Below, one piece after another: positions 8,283 through 17,413 of a stretch of 64,000 nucleotides of DNA. How positions within the stretch are numbered: position 1 is the stretch's first letter; every line of letters starts with the position of its first letter. A program made the position numbers and the translations under genes. Location: the NCBI GenBank assembly GCA_964500225.1, contig CAZCOA010000001.1, forward strand, positions 227,551 to 291,550. Direction: 5' to 3'. The DNA comes from JAAYDY01 sp964500225. Its GTDB lineage: Bacteria > Planctomycetota > Phycisphaerae > FEN-1346 > JAACEH01. The notes beneath the pieces were generated by a model. That model searched no databases. It was given only the letters and a program-made list of their open reading frames with translations, and was not told the origin of the DNA.

Positions 8283-9329
8283 TCAGGAGTTGCCGCAACC
8301 GGCGCCTGCCGGTTTGGCCTGCTCGGCCTGCTCCTGCTTGAGGGCGTCGCGACATTCCTTGAGGCGTGCGGCAGCGCGGCGCAAGACGGGACTGTCCTTG
8401 TAGTTGTCCACGACCTGCTGGAGCTTGGCAATCGCCCCTGCCCAGTCCTCGTTGTCGGCCAGATCGTTGCCCTGCTCCAGCAACTCATAGACGACGCGTT
8501 CTTTGGCATACTCCTGGGATGCCGCGGCGTAGGCGGCGTCGGCCATGACTTCCTCGAGCCGCTGGGTCGCCCGCTTGCCCTCGTCGATCATGGGAAACAG
8601 GTGGGCCACTTCGTCGAGTTCGCGGAAGGTCTGGACGGCCTTGCCCTCCTTGAGCCGGTCTTCGGCGCGGGCCAGGCCGCCCTGGGCCCGTCCGATGATG
8701 ATTTTCTTGACGCGGTCGGCGCGTTTGCCGACGGGCGTCGCCGCCTCGGGCCCCTGGAGCACCTCGTCCGAGTTGGACAGCGCCAGGGCGTAGTCCTCCT
8801 CCTTCAGGGCCTCCTCGGCGACGCTCACGAGTTCGGCCGCCGTGGGGGGCTGGTTGGCGCGAAGCTCCTTGGCCCGCGCAACCGCCCGCTTGCAGGCCTC
8901 GGTGAACTCTGCCACGGTACAATCACGGCCGACCGCCTCCAGGAATTCCCCGTTGGCGGTGACGAAGCAGCAGCCGTCGGTCCGCGACGAGAAGGCGCTC
9001 CAGTTGCTCGTCGAGTCGCCGGTTCGCAGGCGAGCGACGATATAGAACTGTTTTTCGAGCTTGCGGACCTGTGGTTGACAGATCACGGCCATCACGTGCT
9101 ACTCGGTGCTTTCACCGGCGGTGGCGGCCTCGGTCTTTCCGGTGCCGTAGAGCCGCGTGATGCCCGGGGTGTAGATACAGAAAATGATCTTGTTGTACTT
9201 CCTGGCATAAGCGACGGCCGTGGGCCAGTCGGTGATGCGTCCCTTGGGCCGGTCGGTCTTTGCCTCGCACACACCGGCCGCCACCAGAAAAATCCCAATC
9301 AATACAATACCCGCCCGCTGCCGCGTCAT
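8283..9329 (-). pseudogene. Thioredoxin-like/TPR secreted protein interrupted by an in-frame TAG
   Basis: A single reading frame of 1,047 nt from the ATG at 9329 (GGGAGG upstream) is broken by one TAG at 9101-9099, after 76 codons, without any frame change. It is a tandem paralogue of the intact gene at 9654-10700, which is also exactly 1,047 nt. The two align through the stop: VRKLEKQFYIV here against VRPLIKRYCVM there. Before the stop there is a signal peptide (MTRQRAGIVLIGIFLVAAG) and the first thioredoxin-like strands (WPTAVAYARKYNKIIF). After it come the rest of that domain and a TPR-like helical part (EDWAGAIAKLQQVVDNYKDS). Translation could restart at GTG/ATG 9095/9092, but without a signal peptide. 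A recent nonsense mutation or a base-call error is most likely; amber readthrough is possible. Confidence 0.75.
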
Positions 9330-9397
9330 TGGCGTGCCTCCCTGCCGGGAATCTCCGCTGCCCCACCCGTCGGAAATGAATCTGAATTGCGATTTAC

Positions 9398-9426
9398 AGC
9401 ATAATTCCAATCGTGCGGCATGTCCG
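9398..9426 (-). promoter_or_regulatory. Candidate promoter of the interrupted thioredoxin/TPR gene
   Basis: Minus strand: CGGACA (9426-9421), 17 bp, TATGCT (9403-9398), in an AT-richer part of the 324-nt gap between the two paralogues (9330-9653). The -35 box is weak. I see no gene or RNA in the rest of this gap. Confidence 0.35.
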
Positions 9427-9653
9427 TTTTAATTTGCGGATTCGACGGAAGACGCCCTGCCACAGGTCTGTTGGACAAACGGAACTGGGCTGATCCACTA
9501 GACGAACGACGCTGGGCTTGGTTTCAGAAGTTTCGTAACCCGTTGCCCCATGTGCGGAGAATGGGTTACGGAAGGCGTCGCGGACCGAGGGATTCCCGCG
9601 GCACAACCGATTGGGAACATGTGCGGCGCGTCAGGATCCGGACGGCGCGGCCG

Positions 9654-10700
9654 TCAGTTTACGGTGGGCATCTTGGGAGCCTCTTCAGCGTCCTTCTTGC
9701 GGCAGAATTCGGCCCGTTCGGCGGCGCGGGCGGCCACGGGGCTCTGGGGATACTTGTCCACGATCTCCCGGAACCTGGCGGCCGCATCTTTCCAGAACTG
9801 ATTTTCGTAGAGGCCCATGGCCTTCTCGTAGAGGTCGTAGGCGACTCGCTCCTGGGCGTACTCGGCGGCGTAGTCTTCCATGATGGGCTGGGCCATCAGT
9901 TCGTCGAGGCGTTTTGCGGCGGCATCGGCCACAGGCAGCCCGGCGAACAAGTGGATTACCTCGTCGAACTGGCGGAAGGCGGCCAAAGGTTTTTTGGCCG
10001 CTAGCAAGCCCTCGGCCTGCTTGAGGATCTTCTCGGCTTCCTGGGTGAGGGCCTTGGCGGCGCGTTCGGCCCGCTTGGCGTCGGGGCTGTCGGCCTCGGC
10101 GGCGTCCATGACGGCCTTGACGAGTCGGACGGCCTCGCCGTAGCGGCCACTCTTGGTCAGAGCCTCGGCTTCCTTGAGCATCGCGGCCGAATTGTCGGCC
10201 GGATTGGCCGCGGGTTCGGCCGCCGCCGGCTGAGCGGCGGGCTTGTTGCCGGCTTCCTTGACCAGTTCGCGGGCCTTCTCCAAGGCTTGTTTCAGGACGT
10301 CTTTGAACTGCTCAGGGTTGGCGTCGGTCGAGATGCCGCGCAGGAACGTACCGTCGGGCATGGCGAAAACGACGGGGCTGCCCTGCTTCTCGAAGAGTTT
10401 CCAGCCGCTGTCGTCGTCGAGTTTGCGGAAGTTCGCCATGACGCAGTAGCGCTTGATCAGGGGCCGCACGTCCTTGTCGGCCACGGTGGTCGTGATGGAC
10501 ACCCCGGAGGAACTGCTCGACGAGTTACTGTCGCTATGACCGGTCTTGCCCTCGCGATAGATGATCAGGACGATCTTGCCGGCCTTGGCGGCCTCGCGTG
10601 CAACCTCGGTCCAGGTCTTGGGCACGTCAGCCCGGACGGCGCCGGCCGTGAGCGTGACGGCAAGCAGCACGACCAGGGATACGGTGGCATGGCGTTTCAT
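9654..10700 (-). CDS. Secreted thioredoxin-like protein with C-terminal TPR-like repeats
   Basis: 348 residues from the ATG at 10700, where the signal peptide (MKRHATVSLVVLLAVTLTAG) begins. Residues about 25-130 resemble a thioredoxin-like domain of the kind that lacks a CxxC pair (WTEVAREAAKAGKIVLIIY; a cis-Pro-like GSPVVFAMPDG near 110). There is a Ser-rich insert (about 64-72) and an Ala/Pro linker (about 160-180). Residues about 185-335 are alpha-helical with a TPR-like unit (NQFWKDAAARFREIVDKYP). The missing redox cysteines argue against disulfide exchange, so it may be a periplasmic adaptor. Intact tandem copy of the interrupted gene just downstream. Confidence 0.8.
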   Translation of the reverse strand: MKRHATVSLVVLLAVTLTAGAVRADVPKTWTEVAREAAKAGKIVLIIYREGKTGHSDSNSSSSSSGVSITTTVADKDVRPLIKRYCVMANFRKLDDDSGWKLFEKQGSPVVFAMPDGTFLRGISTDANPEQFKDVLKQALEKARELVKEAGNKPAAQPAAAEPAANPADNSAAMLKEAEALTKSGRYGEAVRLVKAVMDAAEADSPDAKRAERAAKALTQEAEKILKQAEGLLAAKKPLAAFRQFDEVIHLFAGLPVADAAAKRLDELMAQPIMEDYAAEYAQERVAYDLYEKAMGLYENQFWKDAAARFREIVDKYPQSPVAARAAERAEFCRKKDAEEAPKMPTVN

Positions 10701-10885
10701 GGAAGCCTCTCCAACACTCTTCTCCAACACTCTTTGTCCGCCCCAGAACCACAGTCACGGCATCCAATAATATTACCAGAAGCGGCCCGCGGGGTGCAGG
10801 GAGTTTCGCAATGCATCCATGTGCTGGCTGCCAATGGAAGATCGACGGCACGCCGGAGAACGGGTAGCGGTCCCGACAGACTGTG

Positions 10886-12202
10886 CTACGGTTGCGGAAC
10901 GGCGGGTGTTGCCGGACCTGTGGCGGGGGCCGCCGTGGGATCGGACGCCGGCGAGCCGTGCGCGACCAGATACTGACCGTACCATCGCCGCCAGGCGCGC
11001 ACGTCATAGCCGAAGTCCTGGCCCGTCATGCGCTTCAGGGCGTCGAGCACCTCCGGATGGGTCACAGTGACGACGACCCGCTCGGTCCACGGCTCGACGC
11101 GGGCGTGAACGTCCAAAAGGGCTCCGGCGGCAATGTAGCCGATCACGGGATTGAACGCCACGGCCCCCTCGGCCACCACCGGCTCGAGGTCGGCCACGTA
11201 GCCATAGCGCGTGCCCGTGCAGATCCAAGCCCGTTGCGACTGCGTGATCTCGTGGACGATGACGCGGCTCTCGCGGGTGATGAGCGACTGGATGAGGCCG
11301 GGCACCGAGTTCATCAGCCCGGCGTCGGCCACGGCGCCGGCCACGCGGTCGCGAGCCACTTCGCCGCCCTTGCGCATCAGGTTGGCCAGTTCCAGGTCGG
11401 CCTTGGCGCTGTCGAGGCCGGCGAGCACCTCGCGGCTGCGCTGCCAGACCTGGCGGTCCTTGTCGCGCGTCATGATGCCGATCAGGGCCAGCGCCGCATC
11501 GTCGCCGCCGATGCGGCCGAGGGCCTCCACCGCCAGCAGCCGCACCGACTCCTCGGGATGACGGGCCAGGACGTCGCGCAGCGGCTCCACAGCCGCCACG
11601 TCGCCAATGGCGAGCACCTCGTTGCGGCCGGCCTCGAACTCGCTGCTGAACTGCCATTGGCTGAGGGCCCCGTTGCTCAGGTCGCGAAGCCGCTGAGTCC
11701 ACTGCCGGACGCGGAACTTGAACTCGTGGTCGCGGGACGACTGGGCCTCGTCGGAGCGTCGCGTCTGATCGTCCAGCCGCGCCTGGCGAGCCTCGTCCCG
11801 AGTCATCCACTGGTCCCTGTAGCGGACGTAGCCCAAGGCCCGCCGCGCGGCCTCGTGGTTCGGATCGAGCCTCAGGGCCTGAAGGAAATGCGTGCGGGCC
11901 TGGTCGGTGAATTGCCGGTCGAGGCACCATCGGCCCAGGGCGGCATGAGCGTCGGCCGTCGGTTCCAGGGACGCCAGCCGCTGTTTGTACTGTTCCGTCG
12001 GCGACGGGGCCGCCTCGCGACGGTCAATCAGCGAGACGGGAATCGACATCTCGCCGTTGCCCACCAGGACGACAATGGCGTCGCCCTTGTGTTGGAGTAC
12101 GTCGCCTTCGATGACGGTGCCGCCCTTGAGATGGAAAATGTCGCCCCGGGCCGCGCCGCCCCATGCCGCCGCAATCACCGCAACCAGAACCATTCGTTTC
12201 AT
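10886..12202 (-). CDS. Secreted HEAT/TPR repeat protein
   Basis: 438 residues. The ATG at 12202 starts a clear signal peptide (MKRMVLVAVIAAAWGGAARG), followed by a short beta domain (IFHLKGGTVIEGDVLQHKGD) typical of planctomycete secreted proteins. A TPR-like pair follows (AALGRWCLDRQFTDQARTHF). HEAT-like repeats come next, for example VEPLRDVLARHPEESVRLLA and VRLLAVEALGRIGGDDAALA. The C-terminus is Pro/Ala rich. HEAT and TPR repeats usually bind proteins; no catalytic motif is seen. Same strand as its neighbours, 185 nt upstream of the thioredoxin/TPR gene. Confidence 0.8.
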   Translation of the reverse strand: MKRMVLVAVIAAAWGGAARGDIFHLKGGTVIEGDVLQHKGDAIVVLVGNGEMSIPVSLIDRREAAPSPTEQYKQRLASLEPTADAHAALGRWCLDRQFTDQARTHFLQALRLDPNHEAARRALGYVRYRDQWMTRDEARQARLDDQTRRSDEAQSSRDHEFKFRVRQWTQRLRDLSNGALSQWQFSSEFEAGRNEVLAIGDVAAVEPLRDVLARHPEESVRLLAVEALGRIGGDDAALALIGIMTRDKDRQVWQRSREVLAGLDSAKADLELANLMRKGGEVARDRVAGAVADAGLMNSVPGLIQSLITRESRVIVHEITQSQRAWICTGTRYGYVADLEPVVAEGAVAFNPVIGYIAAGALLDVHARVEPWTERVVVTVTHPEVLDALKRMTGQDFGYDVRAWRRWYGQYLVAHGSPASDPTAAPATGPATPAVPQP

Positions 12203-12304
12203 GACGTCTGCCCTCGCATTCCGCCGCCGACGACACACGGGGTCTAGCGCAGGAGCACCGGCATTCCTATTATACGTCAACACGGGACCGGATGAAAAGA
12301 CGGA

Positions 12305-14266
12305 TCATTTCGCGGGGTGGTCTCCGGTCGCCGGTGGGGAGGCCGGGCGGTTGGGGCCGATGCGCAGCAGATGGAGCAATCGGCCGGAGGGGTCGGCCAT
12401 GGGCCAGAGGCCGTATCCGGCGGCTCGGGCGGACCGAACGGCGTCAATGCGTTGTGCCAGGGCGGCCCAGTCGAACCCGGTGGCAGCGGTGGATGCCAGG
12501 ATGGGCACGAGGGCCGTCTTGCCGTCGGCCTTGGCCACCTGGTCCGCCACCACGGCCGCCAGGTCGGCGTCGGGCACGTCGCGGTCGATGGCCACCACGA
12601 GGTCCACGCTGCCGCCGCGTGCCCAGGCGGCCCAGTCGAGCCCCGCGCGGTCGGCGTCGGCCAGGTCGGCCAGGTCGAGGGCCACGGCCACCGTGGCCCG
12701 CGGTCGTACACCGCGCACCGTCGCTGCCACCTGTCGTATGACCTCGGCCGTCGTCTGGCGTCGCATCGCGAGCCAGTGTCGGCGGATCAGTTCGTCCTCG
12801 AACACCGCAGCCGGCCAATTGTCGATGGCCTTGCCGAAGTGCCGTTCGGTCTGCTCCCGGCAACGGCGACACGTGCAGGCCTCCGGCCCGCCGAAGCCGA
12901 CGGCCATGGCGACAAATCCGTCCACGGGGTAGTCGGTCATCAATTCTTTGATGACGGCAAGTTCCTTGGCGAGCATGTCGGGATGGTTGGGACATCCCCA
13001 GTCGATGGAGGCCTGTGTGCGGTTCTCCTGACAGAGGCCCAGGGCGGCGAGCTTGCGGGCCGCAAAGCCCTCGTCGCCGGCGGCGTGCCACAGGTGGCGC
13101 ACGGCGAAAAGCTTCAGGCCGTGGTCGTGTGCGGCCTTGATGGCCTCATCCAGCGGATTGCCGGCCCGCGGCATCGCCGCGATGGCTGCGCCTGCGGTCA
13201 TGAGCCGCGACGGGTAGATCACTTGGGCGGCGTTGCCCGTGTCGATGGCCAGGACGGTGAAGCGGGCCTCGGCGAGGCGTGCGGCGAGGCGGTTCCAGGC
13301 GGCCGGATCGGCGGCCGGCAGTCCCTCGCCGGGCGGCCAGGCGATGCGCCATTCGCCATCGCGCGGTGCCATGTCGGCTGCGGCAGCGCGGTCGGCGGCG
13401 GCCAGCGCCTGCCGCGCCAGGGCCGCTGCCGCCAGAGGCTCGTCGGCCGCCAGGCGTGCCCGTGCCTCGGCGGCACAGCGTGCCGCTTCCTGCCAGTTGT
13501 CGCCGGCGGCCTCCTTGGTCGGGATGCGGGCAATGAGCCGCTCGGCGGCCCTGCGCCCCAGCGGCGGACAGAGGTGCGACGCCAGGCGCAGCAGCATGTC
13601 GGCCTTGCGGTCGGCATCGTGTTCGGTCAGGGCGGCCGCCACGTAAACACAGCGCGAGGTGGCGATGACAGCCGGGTATGCCGAGCGTTTGCCGTCGGCC
13701 GAACTCCAGTGGGCCAGCACGCGCACACCGGGGGCGGCGGCGTCCATGACGTGAATCTCCGCGGCCGGGTTGGCGACACCGACCAGCCCCTGGGGGGCGT
13801 CGTCGGCGAACGTGATGGCGGCAAATTCGCCGTCGTGCCGGGCCTTGCGCAGGGCCAGTTCCGTCAGACCCAACGCGCGGTGCGTCTCGGGACCGCCGCC
13901 CAGACTGAGCACCCGGCCGCCCTTGAGCACGTAGGTTTGTAGCAGGCCGTCCAGCTTCGGCGCCGGCCTCGGGTTGCTCGGCAAGACGACCAGCGACGCC
14001 TCCGACAGCGCCTCGGGCCCTACGTCGGCATCGTCCACCACCCGAAGCGGCAGACCCGCCGCATCCAGAAGCGACGCCGCCACCTCGACCTCGGCCGCCA
14101 CCTGCCGTGTCTGCTCGGGCGTGGTCATGGGACGGCTGTTGCGAACCACCAGCACCGGTCCCTGGCCGTCCTGACACACGGTCCAATCGTACTGGTCGGC
14201 CCGCACCGCGCCGCACGCGCACGTCACGATCGCAACGACGACGCTCCAGCCCAAAGCACGTCTCAT
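12305..14266 (-). CDS. Secreted glycoside hydrolase-like (family 10-like) protein with N-terminal GATase1-like domain
   Basis: 653 residues from the ATG at 14266 (GGAGG 6 nt upstream), with signal peptide MRRALGWSVVVAIVTCACGA. Residues about 30-180 resemble a class I glutamine-amidotransferase-like fold without a catalytic Cys (SLVVLPSNP, LKGGRVLSLGGG). Residues about 360-640 look like the (beta/alpha)8 barrel of GH10-like or YngK-like proteins: MPRAGNPLDEAIKAAHDHGL, GCPNHPDMLAKEL, YPVDGF and a CTCRRC motif that commonly follows the barrel acid. The expected Asp after VDG is replaced (VDGFVAMAVGFG), so hydrolase activity is uncertain. Probably a periplasmic carbohydrate-related protein. Confidence 0.65.
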   Translation of the reverse strand: MRRALGWSVVVAIVTCACGAVRADQYDWTVCQDGQGPVLVVRNSRPMTTPEQTRQVAAEVEVAASLLDAAGLPLRVVDDADVGPEALSEASLVVLPSNPRPAPKLDGLLQTYVLKGGRVLSLGGGPETHRALGLTELALRKARHDGEFAAITFADDAPQGLVGVANPAAEIHVMDAAAPGVRVLAHWSSADGKRSAYPAVIATSRCVYVAAALTEHDADRKADMLLRLASHLCPPLGRRAAERLIARIPTKEAAGDNWQEAARCAAEARARLAADEPLAAAALARQALAAADRAAAADMAPRDGEWRIAWPPGEGLPAADPAAWNRLAARLAEARFTVLAIDTGNAAQVIYPSRLMTAGAAIAAMPRAGNPLDEAIKAAHDHGLKLFAVRHLWHAAGDEGFAARKLAALGLCQENRTQASIDWGCPNHPDMLAKELAVIKELMTDYPVDGFVAMAVGFGGPEACTCRRCREQTERHFGKAIDNWPAAVFEDELIRRHWLAMRRQTTAEVIRQVAATVRGVRPRATVAVALDLADLADADRAGLDWAAWARGGSVDLVVAIDRDVPDADLAAVVADQVAKADGKTALVPILASTAATGFDWAALAQRIDAVRSARAAGYGLWPMADPSGRLLHLLRIGPNRPASPPATGDHPAK

Positions 14267-14309
14267 CGGCACCTCCTGCAGCAAGACCAGACGAACCAAG
14301 TCCTCCTTT

Positions 14310-14338
14310 ATTGTCGGCCCCTTGGAAGGAAATTGCAA
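14310..14338 (-). promoter_or_regulatory. Candidate promoter of the glycoside hydrolase-like gene
   Basis: Minus strand: TTGCAA (14338-14333), 17 bp, GACAAT (14315-14310), in the 317-nt divergent gap 14267-14583. The expected leader is about 40 nt. On the other strand of the same gap a TATAAT at 14534-14539 could serve the VTT gene, but it has no convincing -35. Nothing else is seen in this gap. Confidence 0.4.
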
Positions 14339-14583
14339 TCTTCGTGGCGGATGGGCGGCTGGAAAGCGTCCCGGACGGCGCATTGGATTCGCCCCACGCC
14401 GGATCGACCGTCGCCGCGGCAGCGTCACCACGCGATGGCCTCTGGACCGGGATCGGGCACGGCGTCGAGCAGTTCCCCTGCCCCCTCGCCGTTGTGACAA
14501 CGGACAGCGGTGGCACGCTCCGCGCGCGGCGCGTATAATGGCGGCGGTCGGGCGGCGCGGAAGCGGAAACGGAGGTGGACGTC

Positions 14584-15222
14584 ATGCGGCTGCTGGGGCT
14601 CGTTCTGCTGATTTTCATGGTGCTGCTGGCGTCGTTTCTGCTGTTGGGCGGTCACCGGTTTTTCGACCCGACCGAGACCCTTGCCTTCTTCGACCGGTAC
14701 CGGACGTGGGCCGTGCCCATCGGCTTCGGCCTGATGATCGCCGACCTGGTGCTGCCGGTGCCGTCGTCGGCGGTCATGAACTGGTACGGGCAAACGTACG
14801 GCACGGCGGTCGGCGGCCTGATCGGCGCGGCGGCGTGCGTGACGTCGTCGGTAGCGGCGTACTGGCTGTCGCGGCTACTGGGCCGCCGGGCGGCCGAGCG
14901 CATTGCGGGAGCGGACGACCTGGAACGGACGCGCGGGTTTTTTGCGCGATGGGGATCGCTGGCGGTGGTCTGCGCGCGGCCGGTGCCGATGCTCGCCGAG
15001 GCCGTCTGCTGCCTGGCCGGTCTGAGCCGCATGCCGTTCGGACGGTTCCTTGCGGCGAGCGTTGTCGGGTCGCTGCCGTTCGCGATGGCGTTTGCTTACC
15101 TCGGGGCCGTGGGTCGCATGGCCGAAGAGCCGCTGCGCATGCTGGCCCTGTCGTTCTTCGTGCCGATGCTGCTGTGGATCCCCGTGGCGACGGCCCTGGG
15201 GCGGAAGAAAGCCGGCACGTAA
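14584..15222 (+). CDS. VTT (DedA/SNARE-associated-like) membrane protein
   Basis: 212 residues with about five hydrophobic segments, including an N-terminal helix (LLGLVLLIFMVLLASFLLL). The central part fits the VTT fold: an acidic-Pro turn (IADLVLPVPSSAVMNWYG), then GGLIGAAACVTSSVAAYWLS and an Arg-Pro turn (ARPVPMLAEAVCCLAGLS) before the last helices. VTT proteins act in membrane lipid scrambling or transport; the substrate here is unknown. I took the ATG at 14584 because GGAGG lies 8 nt before it; a GTG 9 nt upstream is in frame. It converges with mgtC, with only 12 nt between stops. Confidence 0.82.
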   Translation: MRLLGLVLLIFMVLLASFLLLGGHRFFDPTETLAFFDRYRTWAVPIGFGLMIADLVLPVPSSAVMNWYGQTYGTAVGGLIGAAACVTSSVAAYWLSRLLGRRAAERIAGADDLERTRGFFARWGSLAVVCARPVPMLAEAVCCLAGLSRMPFGRFLAASVVGSLPFAMAFAYLGAVGRMAEEPLRMLALSFFVPMLLWIPVATALGRKKAGT

Positions 15223-15234
15223 GGCGCCGGCCGG

Positions 15235-15825
15235 TCAATCTTCGACGCTGTTGATCGCGGACGGTTCGCCGGCGGCCTTACGGTGGCGAGCCTCGAAGTG
15301 GCGCAGCACCGTCAGGACGAACACGACGGCTGTGGCCGCCATGACCGCCAGGGCATACCAGCCCATGCCGGCCGCCAGGCCGATGCCGGACACCGTCCAG
15401 ATGGTGGCCGCCGTGGTCAGGCCCTCGATCCGGGACCGCTCCTTGATGATCGTTCCGGCGCCGAGGAACCCCACGCCGGTCACGAGGCCCTGGACCACGC
15501 GCGACGAGGCGTCGCCGACGAAGGCCATCGTGGCCAGCAACCCGAACAGGCACCCGCCCACACCTACCATCGCGATGGTCCGCAGGCCGGCCGGCTTGTC
15601 GTGCCGCTCGCGGTCGGCCCCGATGATCACGGCCAGAAGCATCGCCAGGGCCAGCCGCCACAACATCACGCCATAGGGACGCAACTCCGCAACGATCACC
15701 GACGGGTGGCACGAGCCGCGCTCCACACAGGCCGCCAGCACCAGTATCGCGCCCAGCGCCGCCACGGCCGCGGCGCCGATCAACAGCGCGTTTGTCCACG
15801 GGGACCGCTCACCGGATGCCGTCAT
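15235..15825 (-). CDS. MgtC/SapB-family membrane protein
   Basis: 196 residues with five hydrophobic helices. The family core is plain: AMLLAVIIGADRERHDKPAG, followed by LRTIAMVGVGGCLFGLL, then GVGFLGAGTIIKE and the TTAATIWTVSGIGLAAGMG motif. MgtC proteins support growth in low Mg2+ or inside hosts, in some species by acting on the F1F0 ATP synthase; the family role is established only in a few bacteria. It lacks the C-terminal ACT-like domain of long MgtC proteins. It lies 75 nt downstream of aroA on the same strand and may be co-transcribed. Confidence 0.9.
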   Translation of the reverse strand: MTASGERSPWTNALLIGAAAVAALGAILVLAACVERGSCHPSVIVAELRPYGVMLWRLALAMLLAVIIGADRERHDKPAGLRTIAMVGVGGCLFGLLATMAFVGDASSRVVQGLVTGVGFLGAGTIIKERSRIEGLTTAATIWTVSGIGLAAGMGWYALAVMAATAVVFVLTVLRHFEARHRKAAGEPSAINSVED

Positions 15826-15900
15826 GGCTGCACCTCCGAAGTGTCAATCGTTCACCAGTTCGTCGATGCCGACGAAACAGCCCTCGCGTCACGCCGACGG

Positions 15901-17184
15901 CTATGTCCCGACAAGGTGTCGCAGCCGGGCAAAGTAGTCGGGAAACGTCTTGTTCACGCATTCGGCGCCGGCGATGACGACGCCGGGCGTCTTGAGGCCC
16001 GCCAGGGCGAAACTCATCGCCATGCGATGGTCGTCGTAGGTGTCCACGGTCGCGCCGCGCAGGGTCGTCGGCGGGCGGATGGTGAGACCGTCGGCCGCCT
16101 CGTCCACGGCGGCGCCGAACTTGCGCAGCTCGGCGGCCAGGGCGGCCAGGCGGTCGGTCTCTTTCACGCGCAGGTTGGCCACGTTGCGGATTTCGGTCGG
16201 CCCGTCGGCCGCCAGCGCCAGCACGGCCAGCGTCAGGGCCGTGTCGGGCATGGCGTTCAGGTCCACCGTCACGCCGCGCAGTCTGGCGGGCCCGTGGACC
16301 GTCAGCCCCTCGGGCGACGACTCCACGCGACAGCCCATCTGTTCCAGGACGCGGACAAAGGCGACGTCGCCCTGGGCGCTGTCGGCTGCGAGGCCTTCGA
16401 CCGTCACCGAGCCGCCGGTCATGGCCGCGACGGCCCAGAAATAGGTGGCCGCGGTGGCGTCGGGTTCGATCGTGTAGGTCCGCGCGACGTAGCGGCTCGG
16501 GGCCGCCACGTAGAACCGCCGGTACTCCTCGTTCTCCACCTCGACGCCGAAGTCGGCCATGAGGCGGCACGTCATGTCGGCGTAGGGCTTGCTCACCAGG
16601 TCTCCGTCGATCACGATCTCGACGTCGTGGGCGGCATAAGGCGCCGCCAGGAGCAGGCCGCTGAGGTACTGGCTACTGATGCGGCCGCTGACGGTCACGC
16701 GTCCGCCGCCCAGGCCGCCGGCCTCGACGACCACTGGCGGGCATCCGGTGCCGGCCTCGCTGACGGCGCTGACGCCCAGGGCCCGCAGGGCGACCAGCAG
16801 ATCCTCGATGGGCCGCCGGCGCATCCGCGGCACACCGTCCAGGCGGTATCGGCCGTGACCCGCCGCCACCACGGCCGTCAGGAAACGCATCGCCGTGCCG
16901 GCGTTGCCGACGAACAGGTCGCGAGGCCCCGGCGCCAGGCGGCCCCCGGTGCCGGTAACGACGATCCGCCCGGAGGCTTCGTCCCACTGAAGGGCCGCCC
17001 CGAGCTGTCGCCAGGCCTCGGCCATGTAACGCGTGTCGTCGCCGGCCAGGCATCCTTCGAGCGTGCTGCGCCCGGCGGCCAGCCCTGCCGCCACCAGCGC
17101 GCGGTTGGTCAGGCTCTTGGACCCCACCGGACGAATGCGACCCACCACGGGGCCGCCAACGGGTTGTATGGTTTCCGTGGCCAT
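15901..17184 (-). CDS. aroA: 3-phosphoshikimate 1-carboxyvinyltransferase (EPSP synthase)
   Basis: 427 residues, standard length. It joins shikimate 3-phosphate and phosphoenolpyruvate in aromatic amino-acid synthesis. Motifs in order: GSKSLTNRAL (20-29), GNAGTAMR (about 93-100), SSQYLSGLLLAAPYA, PDATAATYFWA, NLRVKETDRLAAL and the YDDHRMAMSFAL block near the C-terminus. The expected Lys/Ser/Arg/Asp ligands lie within these motifs. Unlinked to other aro genes here. It is divergent from the PAS protein across a 229-nt gap. Confidence 0.96.
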   Translation of the reverse strand: MATETIQPVGGPVVGRIRPVGSKSLTNRALVAAGLAAGRSTLEGCLAGDDTRYMAEAWRQLGAALQWDEASGRIVVTGTGGRLAPGPRDLFVGNAGTAMRFLTAVVAAGHGRYRLDGVPRMRRRPIEDLLVALRALGVSAVSEAGTGCPPVVVEAGGLGGGRVTVSGRISSQYLSGLLLAAPYAAHDVEIVIDGDLVSKPYADMTCRLMADFGVEVENEEYRRFYVAAPSRYVARTYTIEPDATAATYFWAVAAMTGGSVTVEGLAADSAQGDVAFVRVLEQMGCRVESSPEGLTVHGPARLRGVTVDLNAMPDTALTLAVLALAADGPTEIRNVANLRVKETDRLAALAAELRKFGAAVDEAADGLTIRPPTTLRGATVDTYDDHRMAMSFALAGLKTPGVVIAGAECVNKTFPDYFARLRHLVGT

Positions 17185-17413
17185 GGAGAAGGCGCCTTTT
17201 CCTGTCAGAGGAAATCAGAGTTTACCCCACCTCGGCCCGCGGCGACAACGGGAAAAACCTGCCTCACGTCTGGCAATCGGCCGACGGATGCTTGACGGTA
17301 CGGTCCGCCGATGCCATGATGACGACTCGCGACGCGAGGGTCGCCCCGTTGGCTGCTGGAGGACGGATACTGCTCAGACGGCGCCATTGGAGGGGATGGG
17401 GAGAGGGCTGAAC

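Noticed and set aside
9099..9101. Pyrrolysine or other programmed amber decoding
   Set aside because: No PYLIS-type element or pyl genes seen, and the paralogue has an ordinary residue here; nonsense mutation or error is simpler.
9090..9105. Frameshift between two adjacent frames of the thioredoxin/TPR gene
   Set aside because: The stop codon (9101-9099) and the downstream frame (GTG at 9095) are in the same phase, so this is a nonsense codon and not a frameshift.
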